DNA of 25,932 nucleotides from Bordetella parapertussis (GCA_945888535.1 CAMDAN010000025.1:1-25932), one strand, 5' to 3'. Numbered from the stretch's first letter, positions 10,690-17,375 are shown. Notes: generated by a model from the sequence alone, not told the origin. Translations and numbers: made by a program.

Positions 10690-11559
10690 ATGCTTCTCTC
10701 CGCATCAAAGCGCATCTCTCTCCTTAAAGAGATCAGCACCCGACTCCAAGTGGAGGAGTGGTCGTTAATTGACTTGACCTTATCGCAGTTTGGCCTGCCG
10801 ACCACCGACTCATGGCAACACAACAAAAACGACTATGTCATCCAGATGGCGAAGGGCGGCAAGGACTCTGTTCTGGTAGAGCTTGCGCAACACATCGGAT
10901 TCCTAATCGAAGAAGTACCGAAACCGGGAATTGACCCACCCTTTTGGCGAAAACGAATGTTCCGCGTGTTCGTGACCCATTTGGCTGCCGAGAAGATGCT
11001 AGCTGCGCAACTTCAAGAGGCTCTGCTCGAATACGGTATCAGCGGCTTCGTTGCACACAACGATATCGAGCCAACGCTCGAGTGGCAGACTCAAATCGAG
11101 ACCGCGCTGGCTACTGCCGACTCACTTGTGGCTATGTTACATCCCGCTTTCCACTTGAGTGATTGGACCGACCAAGAAATTGGTTTCGCCATGGGGCGAG
11201 GTCTTCCAGTTTTCGCTGTAAGTTATGGGAAAGACCCCTATGGCTTCGTGGCTCGGTTTCAAGCCTTTGTTGGAGGCGGTAAGACTCCGGAGGAACTCGC
11301 ACGTGAGCTTTTCGACGCTTACCGAAAAAACAAGCAATCCCAGAAACGTATGGGCGAAGTGTTGTTGAATCTATTTGAGGACAGCAATAGCTTTCAAACA
11401 GCAAAGACTCGAATTGCCTTACTTGAGGAGCTTGAAGTATGGGAGTCATCCTTCGTGCCCCGGATTGAAGCAGCGACTGAGTCAAACTCACAAATATCAG
11501 GATCATGGGGCGTACCAGAGCGGGTTCAATCGCTTGCAAAGAAATGGGCAGGCGTCTGA
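10690..11559 (+). CDS. TIR-domain protein, probable NAD-consuming or signalling effector
   Basis: A 289-aa cytoplasmic protein. Residues 90-205 form a bacterial TIR domain. The first strand is MFRVFVTH (90-97). EALLEYGISGFVAHNDIEP (110-128) and the helix EWQTQIETALATADSLVAML (131-150) follow. The active-site-type stretch is SDWTDQEIGFAMGRGLPVF (157-175), with Glu163 at the position used for catalysis in NADase TIR proteins. Residues 1-88 are a separate, mostly helical domain (EEWSLIDLTLSQFG; DSVLVELAQHIGF) that could sense a trigger or mediate recruitment; I do not recognise it securely. Residues 206-289 are helical and end in KKWAGV. TIR proteins of this sort act in anti-phage systems such as Thoeris, but no ThsA partner is present. 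The only neighbour is the HhH-GPD-like protein upstream. NADase activity is inference. Confidence 0.85.
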   Translation: MLLSASKRISLLKEISTRLQVEEWSLIDLTLSQFGLPTTDSWQHNKNDYVIQMAKGGKDSVLVELAQHIGFLIEEVPKPGIDPPFWRKRMFRVFVTHLAAEKMLAAQLQEALLEYGISGFVAHNDIEPTLEWQTQIETALATADSLVAMLHPAFHLSDWTDQEIGFAMGRGLPVFAVSYGKDPYGFVARFQAFVGGGKTPEELARELFDAYRKNKQSQKRMGEVLLNLFEDSNSFQTAKTRIALLEELEVWESSFVPRIEAATESNSQISGSWGVPERVQSLAKKWAGV

Positions 11560-11719
11560 GGCTTTGCCTCTCGTTCATGCCATGCAGCAACTGTAGACCT
11601 CCGGGTACGTCCTGGTGGAATGCAGTTCATTTGCGCCAGGCAATGCCTGCCGTCGTCGCTATCCGAGTTCGAACGTTCAATTCGACCCCACCCTCAATAT
11701 TTTGTAGATACAATTAAGT
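11558..11719 (+). promoter_or_regulatory. Spacer between the TIR gene and brnT, with small hairpins and a candidate brnTA promoter/operator
   Basis: A hairpin GAGGC-TTT-GCCTC (11558-11570) overlaps the TIR gene's stop codon, and a second, CAGGC-AAT-GCCTG, lies at 11637-11649. Just before brnT, TTGTA-GA-TACAA (11702-11713) is a perfect palindrome overlapping TACAAT (11709-11714), a good -10 element. Known BrnTA systems are autorepressed by BrnA, so this palindrome is the natural operator candidate. The -10 ends 5 nt before the brnT ATG, so initiation would be leaderless or nearly so. No gene is seen in this stretch. Confidence 0.4.
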
Positions 11720-12001
11720 ATGCTCACATGGGACGAGTCAAAGCGCAAGCTGAACATCAAGAATCACGGGCTTGACTTCGTCGGATGCGATGCAATTTGG
11801 GACCACTTCACGGTGACCCGGGAGGACAAACGGCAAAACTATGGCGAAGAGCGTTTGGTTTGCTTTGGCCTTCTTGAGGCAGAGGTGGTTGTGATGGCTT
11901 ACACCGAACGCCCGATAGGGCCTCACGTGATATCGCTCCGAAAGGCAGAAAAACATGAAACTCGCTACTACCGCCAAGTTGCCAAAGAGAACCTCAGCTA
12001 A
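11720..12001 (+). CDS. brnT: BrnT-family ribonuclease toxin of a type II toxin-antitoxin pair
   Basis: A 93-aa protein of the BrnT (DUF497) family. It shows the family start LTWDESKRKLNIKNHGLDF (residues 2-20) and the late motif ISLRKAEKHETRYYRQ (71-86). BrnT has a RelE-like fold and acts as an RNase that stops translation; it is neutralised by BrnA. There is no Shine-Dalgarno before ATG 11720 and the promoter candidate abuts the start, so a leaderless message is likely. brnA overlaps its 3' end by 47 bp, the usual toxin-first order for this family. The protein looks intact. Confidence 0.93.
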   Translation: MLTWDESKRKLNIKNHGLDFVGCDAIWDHFTVTREDKRQNYGEERLVCFGLLEAEVVVMAYTERPIGPHVISLRKAEKHETRYYRQVAKENLS

Positions 12002-12254
12002 GGTAACCGACCCAGACAATCCCGCATGGACTGAGAAGATGCTGGGTGCGCCCGTGCTCAAGCGTGGACGCGGGCCTCAAGCAACGCCCACAAAGGTACT
12101 TACCTCGGTTCGTTTGGATGCGGACATTTTGGAATTCTTTAAATCCAAAGGGACTGGCTATCAGTCCCGTATTAATGCTGCGCTTCGCTTGGAGGTAGAG
12201 CGAAATTTAACGGCGCGTCCAAGCCCGACGCCGCTAAAGCGTGTAGTCTCCTGA
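11955..12254 (+). CDS. brnA: BrnA-family antitoxin with an added C-terminal tail
   Basis: A 99-aa antitoxin that binds BrnT and represses the operon through a ribbon-helix-helix domain. DPDNPAWTEKM (19-29) and the core TSVRLDADILEFFKSKGTGY (50-69) followed by QSRINAALRLEVE are typical BrnA. ATG 11955 lies inside brnT and has AAGG upstream at good spacing, so the two are translationally coupled. The family normally ends soon after the RINAALR helix. Here the protein continues with RNLTARPSPTPLKRVVS, encoded by a repeat found again at the end of the next antitoxin gene. The tail is probably disordered and may not affect function. Confidence 0.9.
   Translation: MKLATTAKLPKRTSAKVTDPDNPAWTEKMLGAPVLKRGRGPQATPTKVLTSVRLDADILEFFKSKGTGYQSRINAALRLEVERNLTARPSPTPLKRVVS
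12202..12244 (+). repeat. Repeat copy A, covering the end of brnA
   Basis: The first 28 bases (12202-12229) match 12913-12940 at 27 of 28 positions; similarity then decays over about 15 more bases. The unit contains a small dyad, CGCT-AA-AGCG (12232-12241), at the same relative place as the larger hairpin in copy B. It lies in frame and encodes NLTARPSPTPLKRV. A second possible fold pairs CGGC with GCCG and GTC with GAC around the loop CAAGCCC. Confidence 0.85.
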
Positions 12255-12275
12255 GATTAAGAACCCCTCTATTAT

Positions 12276-12298
12276 CACAAATGTGCTATATTAATTAA
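12276..12298 (+). promoter_or_regulatory. Candidate extended -10 promoter and operator for the higBA pair
   Basis: TGCTATATT (12284-12292) fits an extended -10 element. It is overlapped on its left by the palindrome CACA-AA-TGTG (12276-12285), a possible site for the HTH antitoxin. TTAATTAA (12291-12298) abuts the start codon. No clear -35 is seen. The predicted start site falls at or next to the ATG at 12299. Confidence 0.4.
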
Positions 12299-12631
12299 AT
12301 GATGTGGGAGATTACATATCACAATGAAAAGTTACAGGCCGATGTGCTGGCGTTACCTGCAGGAATTTTGGCCAGATATTTTCATTGCACCGATCGGATG
12401 GTTGATTTCGGCCCTGATTTAGGAATGCCTCACACGCGGGCAATGCGAATGGGGATTTTTGAGTTGCGTTTGAAATCCCGTGAGGGTATTGGTCGGGTGT
12501 TTTATTGCACCTTGGTGGACCGCAAGATCGTCATGCTTCATCAATTTGTGAAGAAAACTGATAAGACGCCCCCTAAAGAATTGGCACTTGCTCGCAAGCG
12601 AATGAAGGAATGGAAAAATGTTAACGCATAA
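12299..12631 (+). CDS. HigB/RelE-superfamily toxin (phage Gp49-like, DUF891)
   Basis: A 110-aa basic protein with the Gp49-like toxin pattern. MWEITYHNEKLQADVLALP at the N-terminus is followed by MRMGIFELRLKSREGIGRVFYC (about 50-71), then KIVMLHQFVKKTDKTPPKE and an Arg/Lys-rich C-terminal helix. Such toxins are ribosome-dependent mRNA interferases, and the Lys/Arg-rich face supplies the RNA contacts. Two ATGs stand in tandem (12299 and 12302) with no Shine-Dalgarno. The antitoxin overlaps its last 14 bases in toxin-first order, as in HigBA. It looks intact. The family call is firm; the exact name (HigB versus another Gp49-like toxin) is less so. Confidence 0.9.
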   Translation: MMWEITYHNEKLQADVLALPAGILARYFHCTDRMVDFGPDLGMPHTRAMRMGIFELRLKSREGIGRVFYCTLVDRKIVMLHQFVKKTDKTPPKELALARKRMKEWKNVNA

Positions 12632-12965
12632 ACAACTTCGCACCAAGGCATTAGCTCGTGCTGATGTCAAAGCGGAATACGAAAAACTGGCCGATGAGTT
12701 TTCACTGTTGGACGAATTCTTGAAGGCGCGTGCCGCACAAGGTTTAACCCAGGCGCAGGTGGCAGAGAAGATCGGCACTACGCAGTCTGCTGTAGCGCGT
12801 ATGGAGTCGGGTAGCGGTAAACACTCGCCGTCTTTGGCTACGTTGACCAAGTACGCCGATGCTCTGGGATGCAAGCTGGAGGTTCGTTTGGTTCGCAGGC
12901 CTAGGACTGTGAGAAATTTAACGGCGAGTCCAAGCCCGACAACGCGCAAGCGCGTTGCAGCCTAA
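12618..12965 (+). CDS. XRE/HigA-type helix-turn-helix antitoxin with an added C-terminal tail
   Basis: A 115-aa protein and partner of the upstream HigB-like toxin. The helix-turn-helix is LTQAQVAEKIGTTQSAVARM (43-62), followed by SLATLTKYADALGCKLEVRL (72-91), the usual XRE domain ending. ATG 12618 follows AAGGA at good spacing. Homologues usually stop around LEVRLV; this one carries a further stretch ending in RNLTASPSPTTRKRVAA, encoded by the repeat that also ends brnA. It is expected to repress its own promoter, probably at the palindrome near 12276. Toxin and antitoxin frames both look intact. Confidence 0.9.
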   Translation: MLTHKQLRTKALARADVKAEYEKLADEFSLLDEFLKARAAQGLTQAQVAEKIGTTQSAVARMESGSGKHSPSLATLTKYADALGCKLEVRLVRRPRTVRNLTASPSPTTRKRVAA

Positions 12966-12972
12966 ATCTCAC
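12909..12972 (+). repeat. Repeat copy B, palindromic element covering the end of the XRE antitoxin gene
   Basis: Positions 12913-12940 match copy A (12202-12229) at 27 of 28 bases. The copy contains a perfect hairpin, CAACGCG-CAAG-CGCGTTG (12940-12957). It is bounded by an imperfect outer inverted repeat: GTGAGAAATTTA (12909-12920) against TAAATCTCAC (12963-12972), differing by a 2-nt bulge. The antitoxin's stop codon lies within the right arm. The nested symmetry looks like a mobile palindromic unit or structured 3' element. Confidence 0.85.
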
Positions 12973-12994
12973 TTTGAGGAAAAAAACTCTTTAA

Positions 12995-13732
12995 ATGAAA
13001 CCACACCGAATAGAAGCAGTCGACGCGCTACGCGGCTGCGCCTTGGTGTGGATGGCTGTTTTTCATGGGTGTTTTGATCTCAGTAACGCAGGCTATTTGT
13101 CGGATAACTTTTATGCTGACCCGCTTTGGACTTGGCAACGCAGTTGTATTTTGAGTCTGTTCTTGCTGTGCGCTGGCGCGGGGCAGGCGCTGGCTTCTTA
13201 CCAAGGCCAAAGCTGGCGTCGCTTTGGGGTTCGGTGGTTGCAAATTGCGGGGTGTGCCGCTCTGGTGTCTCTAGGCTCCGCGCTGATGTTTCCGAACAGT
13301 TTTATTTACTTTGGCGTTTTGCACGGTATGGCGGTGATGCTGGTGATCGCTCGGCTTACCGCGTCTTGGGGGCGCTGGCTGTGGCTGTTGGGGGCCTTGG
13401 TGTGGGCCACTTACTTCTTAACGCCTTGGGCGTTTGATACCGGCTGGCTCGGCCCCGTTTGGAACGCAAAGCCGCTCAATTGGATAGGCTGGATTAGCGT
13501 GAAGCCCATCACCGAGGATTACGTTCCCTTGGTTCCGTGGTTGGCGCTGATGTGGTGGGGCATGGCGGCAACGCAATGGTGGCTTGCGAGCCCACTGTCA
13601 CAAAAGCCTGCTTTGATTCGCTTACCTTTAGTACCGCAATTGGCAGGATTAGGCCGATGGAGTTTGAGCTTTTATATGTTGCACCAACCAGTGCTCTTAG
13701 GCGCTTTGTGGGCCTGGACAACGTTGACATAA
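12995..13732 (+). CDS. Integral-membrane acyltransferase-like protein (DUF1624 / heparan-alpha-glucosaminide N-acetyltransferase type)
   Basis: A 245-aa, very hydrophobic inner-membrane protein with about seven membrane segments. It opens with RIEAVDALRGCALVWMAVFH, the hallmark start of this family, in which VDxLRG precedes the first membrane helix. FGVLHGMAVMLVIAR lies mid-protein, and LSFYMLHQPVLLG closes the C-terminus, both typical. Bacterial members are thought to acylate sugars or envelope glycans; the substrate here is unknown. It sits just beyond the toxin-antitoxin island and ends at a shared terminator with the convergent PPIase gene. A poor Shine-Dalgarno (GAGG, 14 nt upstream) precedes ATG 12995. 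Confidence 0.85.
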   Translation: MKPHRIEAVDALRGCALVWMAVFHGCFDLSNAGYLSDNFYADPLWTWQRSCILSLFLLCAGAGQALASYQGQSWRRFGVRWLQIAGCAALVSLGSALMFPNSFIYFGVLHGMAVMLVIARLTASWGRWLWLLGALVWATYFLTPWAFDTGWLGPVWNAKPLNWIGWISVKPITEDYVPLVPWLALMWWGMAATQWWLASPLSQKPALIRLPLVPQLAGLGRWSLSFYMLHQPVLLGALWAWTTLT

Positions 13733-13757
13733 AAAAACACGGACTAGCCGCGTTTTT
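13733..13757. terminator. Bidirectional intrinsic terminator between convergent genes
   Basis: AAAAACACGG (13733-13742) and CCGCGTTTTT (13748-13757) pair with a single mismatch around the loop ACTAG. The A tract on one side and T tract on the other give a U run in both directions. It lies exactly between the stop codons of the plus-strand membrane protein and the minus-strand PPIase, so it ends both transcripts. Confidence 0.85.
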
Positions 13758-13758
13758 G

Positions 13759-14541
13759 TTATTCGACCTTCGCTTTAGACCGAAGCTCTTCTTGGTATTT
13801 ACCCATTTTTTGTTGCATTAACTGCTGAGAAATTTGGGGCTTCACGTCTTCAAACTTGGGAAGTTGCGCATCGCGAACGTCATCCAAGCGGATGATGTGA
13901 AAACCAAACTGGGTTTTAACCGGTGTCTCGGTGGTTTTTCCTTTGCCTAAAGCGGCCAAGGCGTCTGAGAATTCTTTAACGTAGCTGCTGGCGCTGGCCC
14001 AGTCGAGGTCGCCGCCTTTGGCGCCAGAGCCTGGGTCTTTAGACGACTTCTTGGCGATTTCTTCAAACTTGCCGCCTTTTTTCAGCTGGGCGATGATGGC
14101 TTTGGCTTGGTCTTCTTTTTCTACCAAGATGTGGCGGGCCTTGAACTCTTTGCCGCTGTTAGCCACAGCAAACTTGTCGTATTCGGCTTTCATTTCCGCA
14201 TCGGTAATCGGATTTTTGTTTTGGTACGAGGTAAACAACTCGCGAATTAAAAGCGACTGGCGGGTTAACTCCATTTGCATTTTGAAGTCGTCGGTGGCGT
14301 CTAAACCTTGGGCTTGGGCGGCTTGGGTAAAGATCTCACGGGCGATCACTTCCTCGCGCAACTGACCTTGCATCTCTGCGGTTACGGGGCGGCCGGAGCG
14401 GGCGACTTGCTGCGCCAAGGCTTCGATACGGGCTTTAGGAACGGCTTTGCCATTCACAACGGCAACGTTTTGCGCCATCACGCCGGTTGCGCAGGTAGCA
14501 AAAATGGCGGCTACGGCGGCCAAGACAAACTGTTTCTTCAT
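13759..14541 (-). CDS. Periplasmic parvulin-type peptidyl-prolyl cis-trans isomerase (PpiC/SurA family)
   Basis: A 260-aa exported folding catalyst. Residues 1-23 are a signal peptide (Lys-Lys, a hydrophobic core, cleavage probably after VMA). A helical chaperone-like N-domain follows, then a parvulin domain from about residue 134: KARHILVEKEDQAKAIIAQL, GGDLDWASASSYVKEFSDAL and TQFGFHIIRLDDV. It ends in a helical tail. It probably assists outer-membrane or secreted protein folding. Its ATG overlaps the bolA stop as ATGA, so it is translationally coupled as the last gene of the msrB-yciB-bolA-ppi string. Its transcript ends at the terminator at 13733-13757. Confidence 0.93.
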   Translation of the reverse strand: MKKQFVLAAVAAIFATCATGVMAQNVAVVNGKAVPKARIEALAQQVARSGRPVTAEMQGQLREEVIAREIFTQAAQAQGLDATDDFKMQMELTRQSLLIRELFTSYQNKNPITDAEMKAEYDKFAVANSGKEFKARHILVEKEDQAKAIIAQLKKGGKFEEIAKKSSKDPGSGAKGGDLDWASASSYVKEFSDALAALGKGKTTETPVKTQFGFHIIRLDDVRDAQLPKFEDVKPQISQQLMQQKMGKYQEELRSKAKVE

Positions 14542-14855
14542 TCGGTTTCTTTCGGTGCGTTTTGAGCGGGGTATTCGGTCTCAATGGCCAAGGCATGCAA
14601 GCCTTCGTCAATGAAATCTTGCAAAGCATCATACACAAGCCGATGGCAGGCAACGCGGCTCTTGCCTGTAAATAAAGGTGAAGTTATTCGAACCCGAAAG
14701 TGGGTGCCAAAACCGCTTTCATTGGCCCCCACATGGCCTGCGTGTTGGTAACTCTCGTCGATGACCTCCATCGCAACGGGGGTAAGCCGCTCCAAAAGGC
14801 GTTTTTCTAGGTTGGCCGTGGTGGGGCTCAGATCTGCTTTTGCGTCAGCGCTCAT
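14538..14855 (-). CDS. bolA: BolA-family protein
   Basis: A 105-aa small protein with the BolA fold. [20 protein letters not shown] (16-35) leads into the [20 protein letters not shown] core (52-71), then [20 protein letters not shown]. BolA proteins pair with monothiol glutaredoxins in iron-sulfur handling and affect morphology and stress responses. The conserved His71 of the VxxHR region, usually a cluster ligand, is present. It overlaps yciB upstream and the PPIase gene downstream by 4 nt (ATGA) on each side. Whether it is a BolA or IbaG-type member is not resolved. Confidence 0.92.
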   Translation of the reverse strand: MSADAKADLSPTTANLEKRLLERLTPVAMEVIDESYQHAGHVGANESGFGTHFRVRITSPLFTGKSRVACHRLVYDALQDFIDEGLHALAIETEYPAQNAPKETE

Positions 14856-15439
14856 GGTGTGGGCCCGCCCTTGGATTCATTGGGTGCTTCATCATCCGTA
14901 TGGGGGTTGTCTGATGCTGCTTTCATATGGGGCGCGATAAAAATGCCTTGGCCGATGATAAAAACCAAGGGAAACGCGTAACCCCAGAGCTTGAAGTTGA
15001 CCCAGTCTTCGGTGCTGTAGTAATGGGCCACATACGCGTTGATCGCGGCCATAAAAGCGCTGTAAAGAACCCACGCCATATTCAGGCGGTACCAAACTGA
15101 TTCCGGCAACTCGAGCTGGCCGCCTAAAAGTATCTTGAGAAAATTTTTACGCGCAATCCACACTGCATACGCCAAGCCCAACGCCATGCCCGCATAAAGC
15201 ACGGTAGGTTTCCATTTGATAAACCGCTCGTCGTGCAGGCCCAGCGTTAACGCCCCAAAGCCTAAAACCAAAACCAGCGTGATTTTGTGCATGGTTTGTA
15301 GGCGTTTATCGATGGCATAAATCAAAGCCACTTGGGCGATGGTAGCGGCCATTAAAACGCCGGTCCCGATATAAATGTCATAGAGCTTGTAGGCGCCAAA
15401 GAACAAAAGTATGGGGAAAAAGTCGATCAGTATTTTCAT
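14852..15439 (-). CDS. yciB: Inner-membrane-spanning protein YciB (septation protein A family)
   Basis: A 195-aa protein with five or six membrane segments, starting [20 protein letters not shown], which is diagnostic for YciB/Isp[21 protein letters not shown] (113-132) and [20 protein letters not shown] (140-159) are further family signatures. The last 20 or so residues are a hydrophilic, acidic, Pro-rich tail. YciB takes part in cell-envelope maintenance and interacts with elongation and division proteins. It overlaps msrB and bolA by 4 nt at each end, so it is part of a tightly coupled operon. Confidence 0.95.
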   Translation of the reverse strand: MKILIDFFPILLFFGAYKLYDIYIGTGVLMAATIAQVALIYAIDKRLQTMHKITLVLVLGFGALTLGLHDERFIKWKPTVLYAGMALGLAYAVWIARKNFLKILLGGQLELPESVWYRLNMAWVLYSAFMAAINAYVAHYYSTEDWVNFKLWGYAFPLVFIIGQGIFIAPHMKAASDNPHTDDEAPNESKGGPTP

Positions 15440-15843
15440 GTTGGGGTGAAGTTTAACGAGGCCGAGTTCATGCAGTACCGCAAGCCCGTCTCGCTAGGGC
15501 CGTCGTCAAACACGTGGCCCAAATGTGCGCCACATTCAGCGCACACCGTTTCAACCCGCACCATGCCGAGGGTTCGGTCGGTAATTTCTTTGATCGCGCC
15601 GGGAATAGCCAAACTAAAACTCGGCCAGCCGCAATGCGCGTCGAATTTGGTGCCCGAGTCAAACAACTTGGCTTCGCAACACATGCAGTGGTAGCTTCCA
15701 TCGGCCCAATGGGATTCGTATTTGCCGGTGAAGGGGCGCTCGGTAGACGCCTGGCGCGTGACTTGAAACGCCACGGGCTCGGCCCCTTTTTCAGCCAACA
15801 AGGCTTTCCATTGGTCGTCGGTTTTTTGAGTTTTGAAGGTCAT
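15436..15843 (-). CDS. msrB: Peptide-methionine (R)-S-oxide reductase
   Basis: A 135-aa cytoplasmic repair enzyme that reduces methionine-R-sulfoxide. Zinc-binding cysteine pairs are Cys53/Cys56 (HCMCC) and Cys101/Cys104 (CAEC). The catalytic Cys124 lies in [11 protein letters not shown], and CGWPSF (71-76) is the usual substrate loop. The length is that of a stand-alone MsrB; no MsrA domain is fused. It lies 32 nt downstream of selO on the same strand and overlaps yciB by ATGA. Pairing with selO fits an oxidative-stress role. Confidence 0.97.
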   Translation of the reverse strand: MTFKTQKTDDQWKALLAEKGAEPVAFQVTRQASTERPFTGKYESHWADGSYHCMCCEAKLFDSGTKFDAHCGWPSFSLAIPGAIKEITDRTLGMVRVETVCAECGAHLGHVFDDGPSETGLRYCMNSASLNFTPT

Positions 15844-15875
15844 ACGTTAAAGGCCAAGTAAGAGGAATAAGGAAT

Positions 15876-17375
15876 TTAAGAACTGCAGCTGATTTCAATA
15901 TTAGCAGCCCAGTCAGGCGCGAATTGCGCAAACGCGTCGTGTTCGGGGTGTTCGTCATAGGGCTGTTCTAAAACTGTTTGCAGCGCTTGTAACACCGAGA
16001 AATCTTTGCGCTTGGCCGCTTGAATTGCCAATTCTCCCAGATGGTTACGCAAAATATATTTCGGGTTGGTTTGCAGCATCAACGCTGCCCCTGGCGCGTC
16101 CGGCTTTGCGTCTAGCAAGGCGGCGTAACTAGCTAGCCAGTTTGTGGCGGCTTCCCGGTTGATAAACAAGTCGGTTACAGACGCATCGCCCAAGTCACGA
16201 CGGGTAGCCCAATGGCTTAAGCGCCGCCAAAAAATTGTGAAATCTACTTTGTCAGCCGCCAAGAGTTTCAGCGCTTCTTCAATCACAGGGCGTTGGTTTT
16301 CGTGGGCTTCGGCAAAGCCGAGTTTGTGGGCCATGGCTTTGGCAAAGGCCTGTTCGTAATGGGCTTTGAAGGTTTCAAGCGCAGCGACAGCGTTGTCTTG
16401 GTCTGTTACCAAAGGCATCAAGGCTTGGCCGAGGCAAAACAGGTTCCAGTAGGCGATGCTGGGTTGTTTGTGAAAAGCGTAGCGGCCTTGGGTATCGGAG
16501 TGGTTGCAAATGTGCGCGGGGTCGTACCCATCCAAAAACTGGAAGGGGCCGTAATCGAGCGTCAGTCCCAAAATACTCATGTTGTCGGTGTTCATTACGC
16601 CGTGGCAAAACCCCACCGACTGCCAGCGGGCGATCATTTTGGCGGTGCGTTCTGTGACAGCCGCTATGAGCGCGGTGTAGGGGTTGCTGTCCCACGCGGT
16701 GCTCGTTTGGCACTCTGGGTAAAAGTGTTTGATCACAAAATCTGCCAAGGCTTGGAGTTCTGTGTGTTGGTGCGTGTGGCAAAAATGCTCGAAATGACCA
16801 AAGCGGATAAAGCTCGGGGCAACCCGCGTTACCACGGCTGCCGTTTCTTTTTGCTCGCGCCACACGGCGGCGTCTGATCCGGTAACGCACAAGGCGCGGG
16901 TGGTGGGAATTCCCAAGCCGTGCATCGCTTCGCTGCATAAAAATTCCCGAATCGAGCTGCGCAACACCGCGCGGCCGTCGCCCCGGCGGGAGTAGGGCGT
17001 GGGGCCTGCGCCTTTGAGTTGAACCTCTAGCCCTGCGAGTTCGCCCAATGAACAGGCGCGGCCATCGCCGAGCTGTCCGGCCCAGACGCCAAATTGGTGA
17101 CCGCTGTACACGCTGGCCCGCAGTTGGCTGCCTTCTAAAACGTGGTTGCCCGTGAAGGCGTCTAAGAGTTCGGACGACTCCGTCCACCCACTTGGCAAGC
17201 CCAAGCGATCGGCCAGGCTGTTGCTTTGTCCGACCCAGTAGGGCTGGGGCAGCGGTGCGGGTTCTAGAGCTTCAGTAAACACCTCACCTAAATTCGAGAA
17301 GCGATGCGACCACGATAAGCCGGTTGGAGCAAGGTCGGAATGGGGAAGGGTCTGCATAGGCGTATTTTCCCGCAT
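15876..17375 (-). CDS. selO: Protein adenylyltransferase SelO (YdiU family)
   Basis: A 499-aa pseudokinase-fold enzyme that transfers AMP to protein Ser/Thr/Tyr residues, linked to redox stress. The family signatures are [20 protein letters not shown] (120-139), [16 protein letters not shown] (255-270) with catalytic/metal-binding Asn and Asp, and [14 protein letters not shown] (273-286). It ends in SCSS, the ordinary-cysteine form of the C-terminus; the TAA stop rules out a selenocysteine here. ATG 17375 was preferred over the internal ATG at 17357 because AAGGA lies 8 nt upstream. A good promoter candidate lies at 17400-17427. msrB follows 32 nt downstream. Confidence 0.96.
   Translation of the reverse strand: MRENTPMQTLPHSDLAPTGLSWSHRFSNLGEVFTEALEPAPLPQPYWVGQSNSLADRLGLPSGWTESSELLDAFTGNHVLEGSQLRASVYSGHQFGVWAGQLGDGRACSLGELAGLEVQLKGAGPTPYSRRGDGRAVLRSSIREFLCSEAMHGLGIPTTRALCVTGSDAAVWREQKETAAVVTRVAPSFIRFGHFEHFCHTHQHTELQALADFVIKHFYPECQTSTAWDSNPYTALIAAVTERTAKMIARWQSVGFCHGVMNTDNMSILGLTLDYGPFQFLDGYDPAHICNHSDTQGRYAFHKQPSIAYWNLFCLGQALMPLVTDQDNAVAALETFKAHYEQAFAKAMAHKLGFAEAHENQRPVIEEALKLLAADKVDFTIFWRRLSHWATRRDLGDASVTDLFINREAATNWLASYAALLDAKPDAPGAALMLQTNPKYILRNHLGELAIQAAKRKDFSVLQALQTVLEQPYDEHPEHDAFAQFAPDWAANIEISCSS

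Noticed and set aside
9815..11559. Thoeris system
   Set aside because: The TIR protein could be ThsB-like, but the neighbour shows no SIR2, SLOG or membrane domain expected of ThsA-type partners; it looks HhH-GPD-like instead.
11560..11719. A small gene or mobile-element remnant between the TIR gene and brnT
   Set aside because: Short open frames here lack ribosome-binding sites and protein features; the two small hairpins are too short to call an insertion element.
12202..12972. Integron attC sites at the ends of the two antitoxin genes
   Set aside because: ATTTAAC fits the RYYYAAC core and toxin-antitoxin cassettes are common in integrons, but no matching GTTRRRY core follows either copy and no integrase is present. 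The repeats are kept as an unclassified palindromic element.
15876..15890. Selenocysteine at the SelO C-terminus
   Set aside because: The protein ends SCSS followed by TAA; there is no in-frame TGA to recode and the Cys form is common in bacteria.
16375..17187. 270-codon open frame antisense to the middle of selO (same strand, other frame)
   Set aside because: It is an Arg-rich shadow of a high-GC conserved gene; selO is intact in its own frame and the shadow has no family resemblance.
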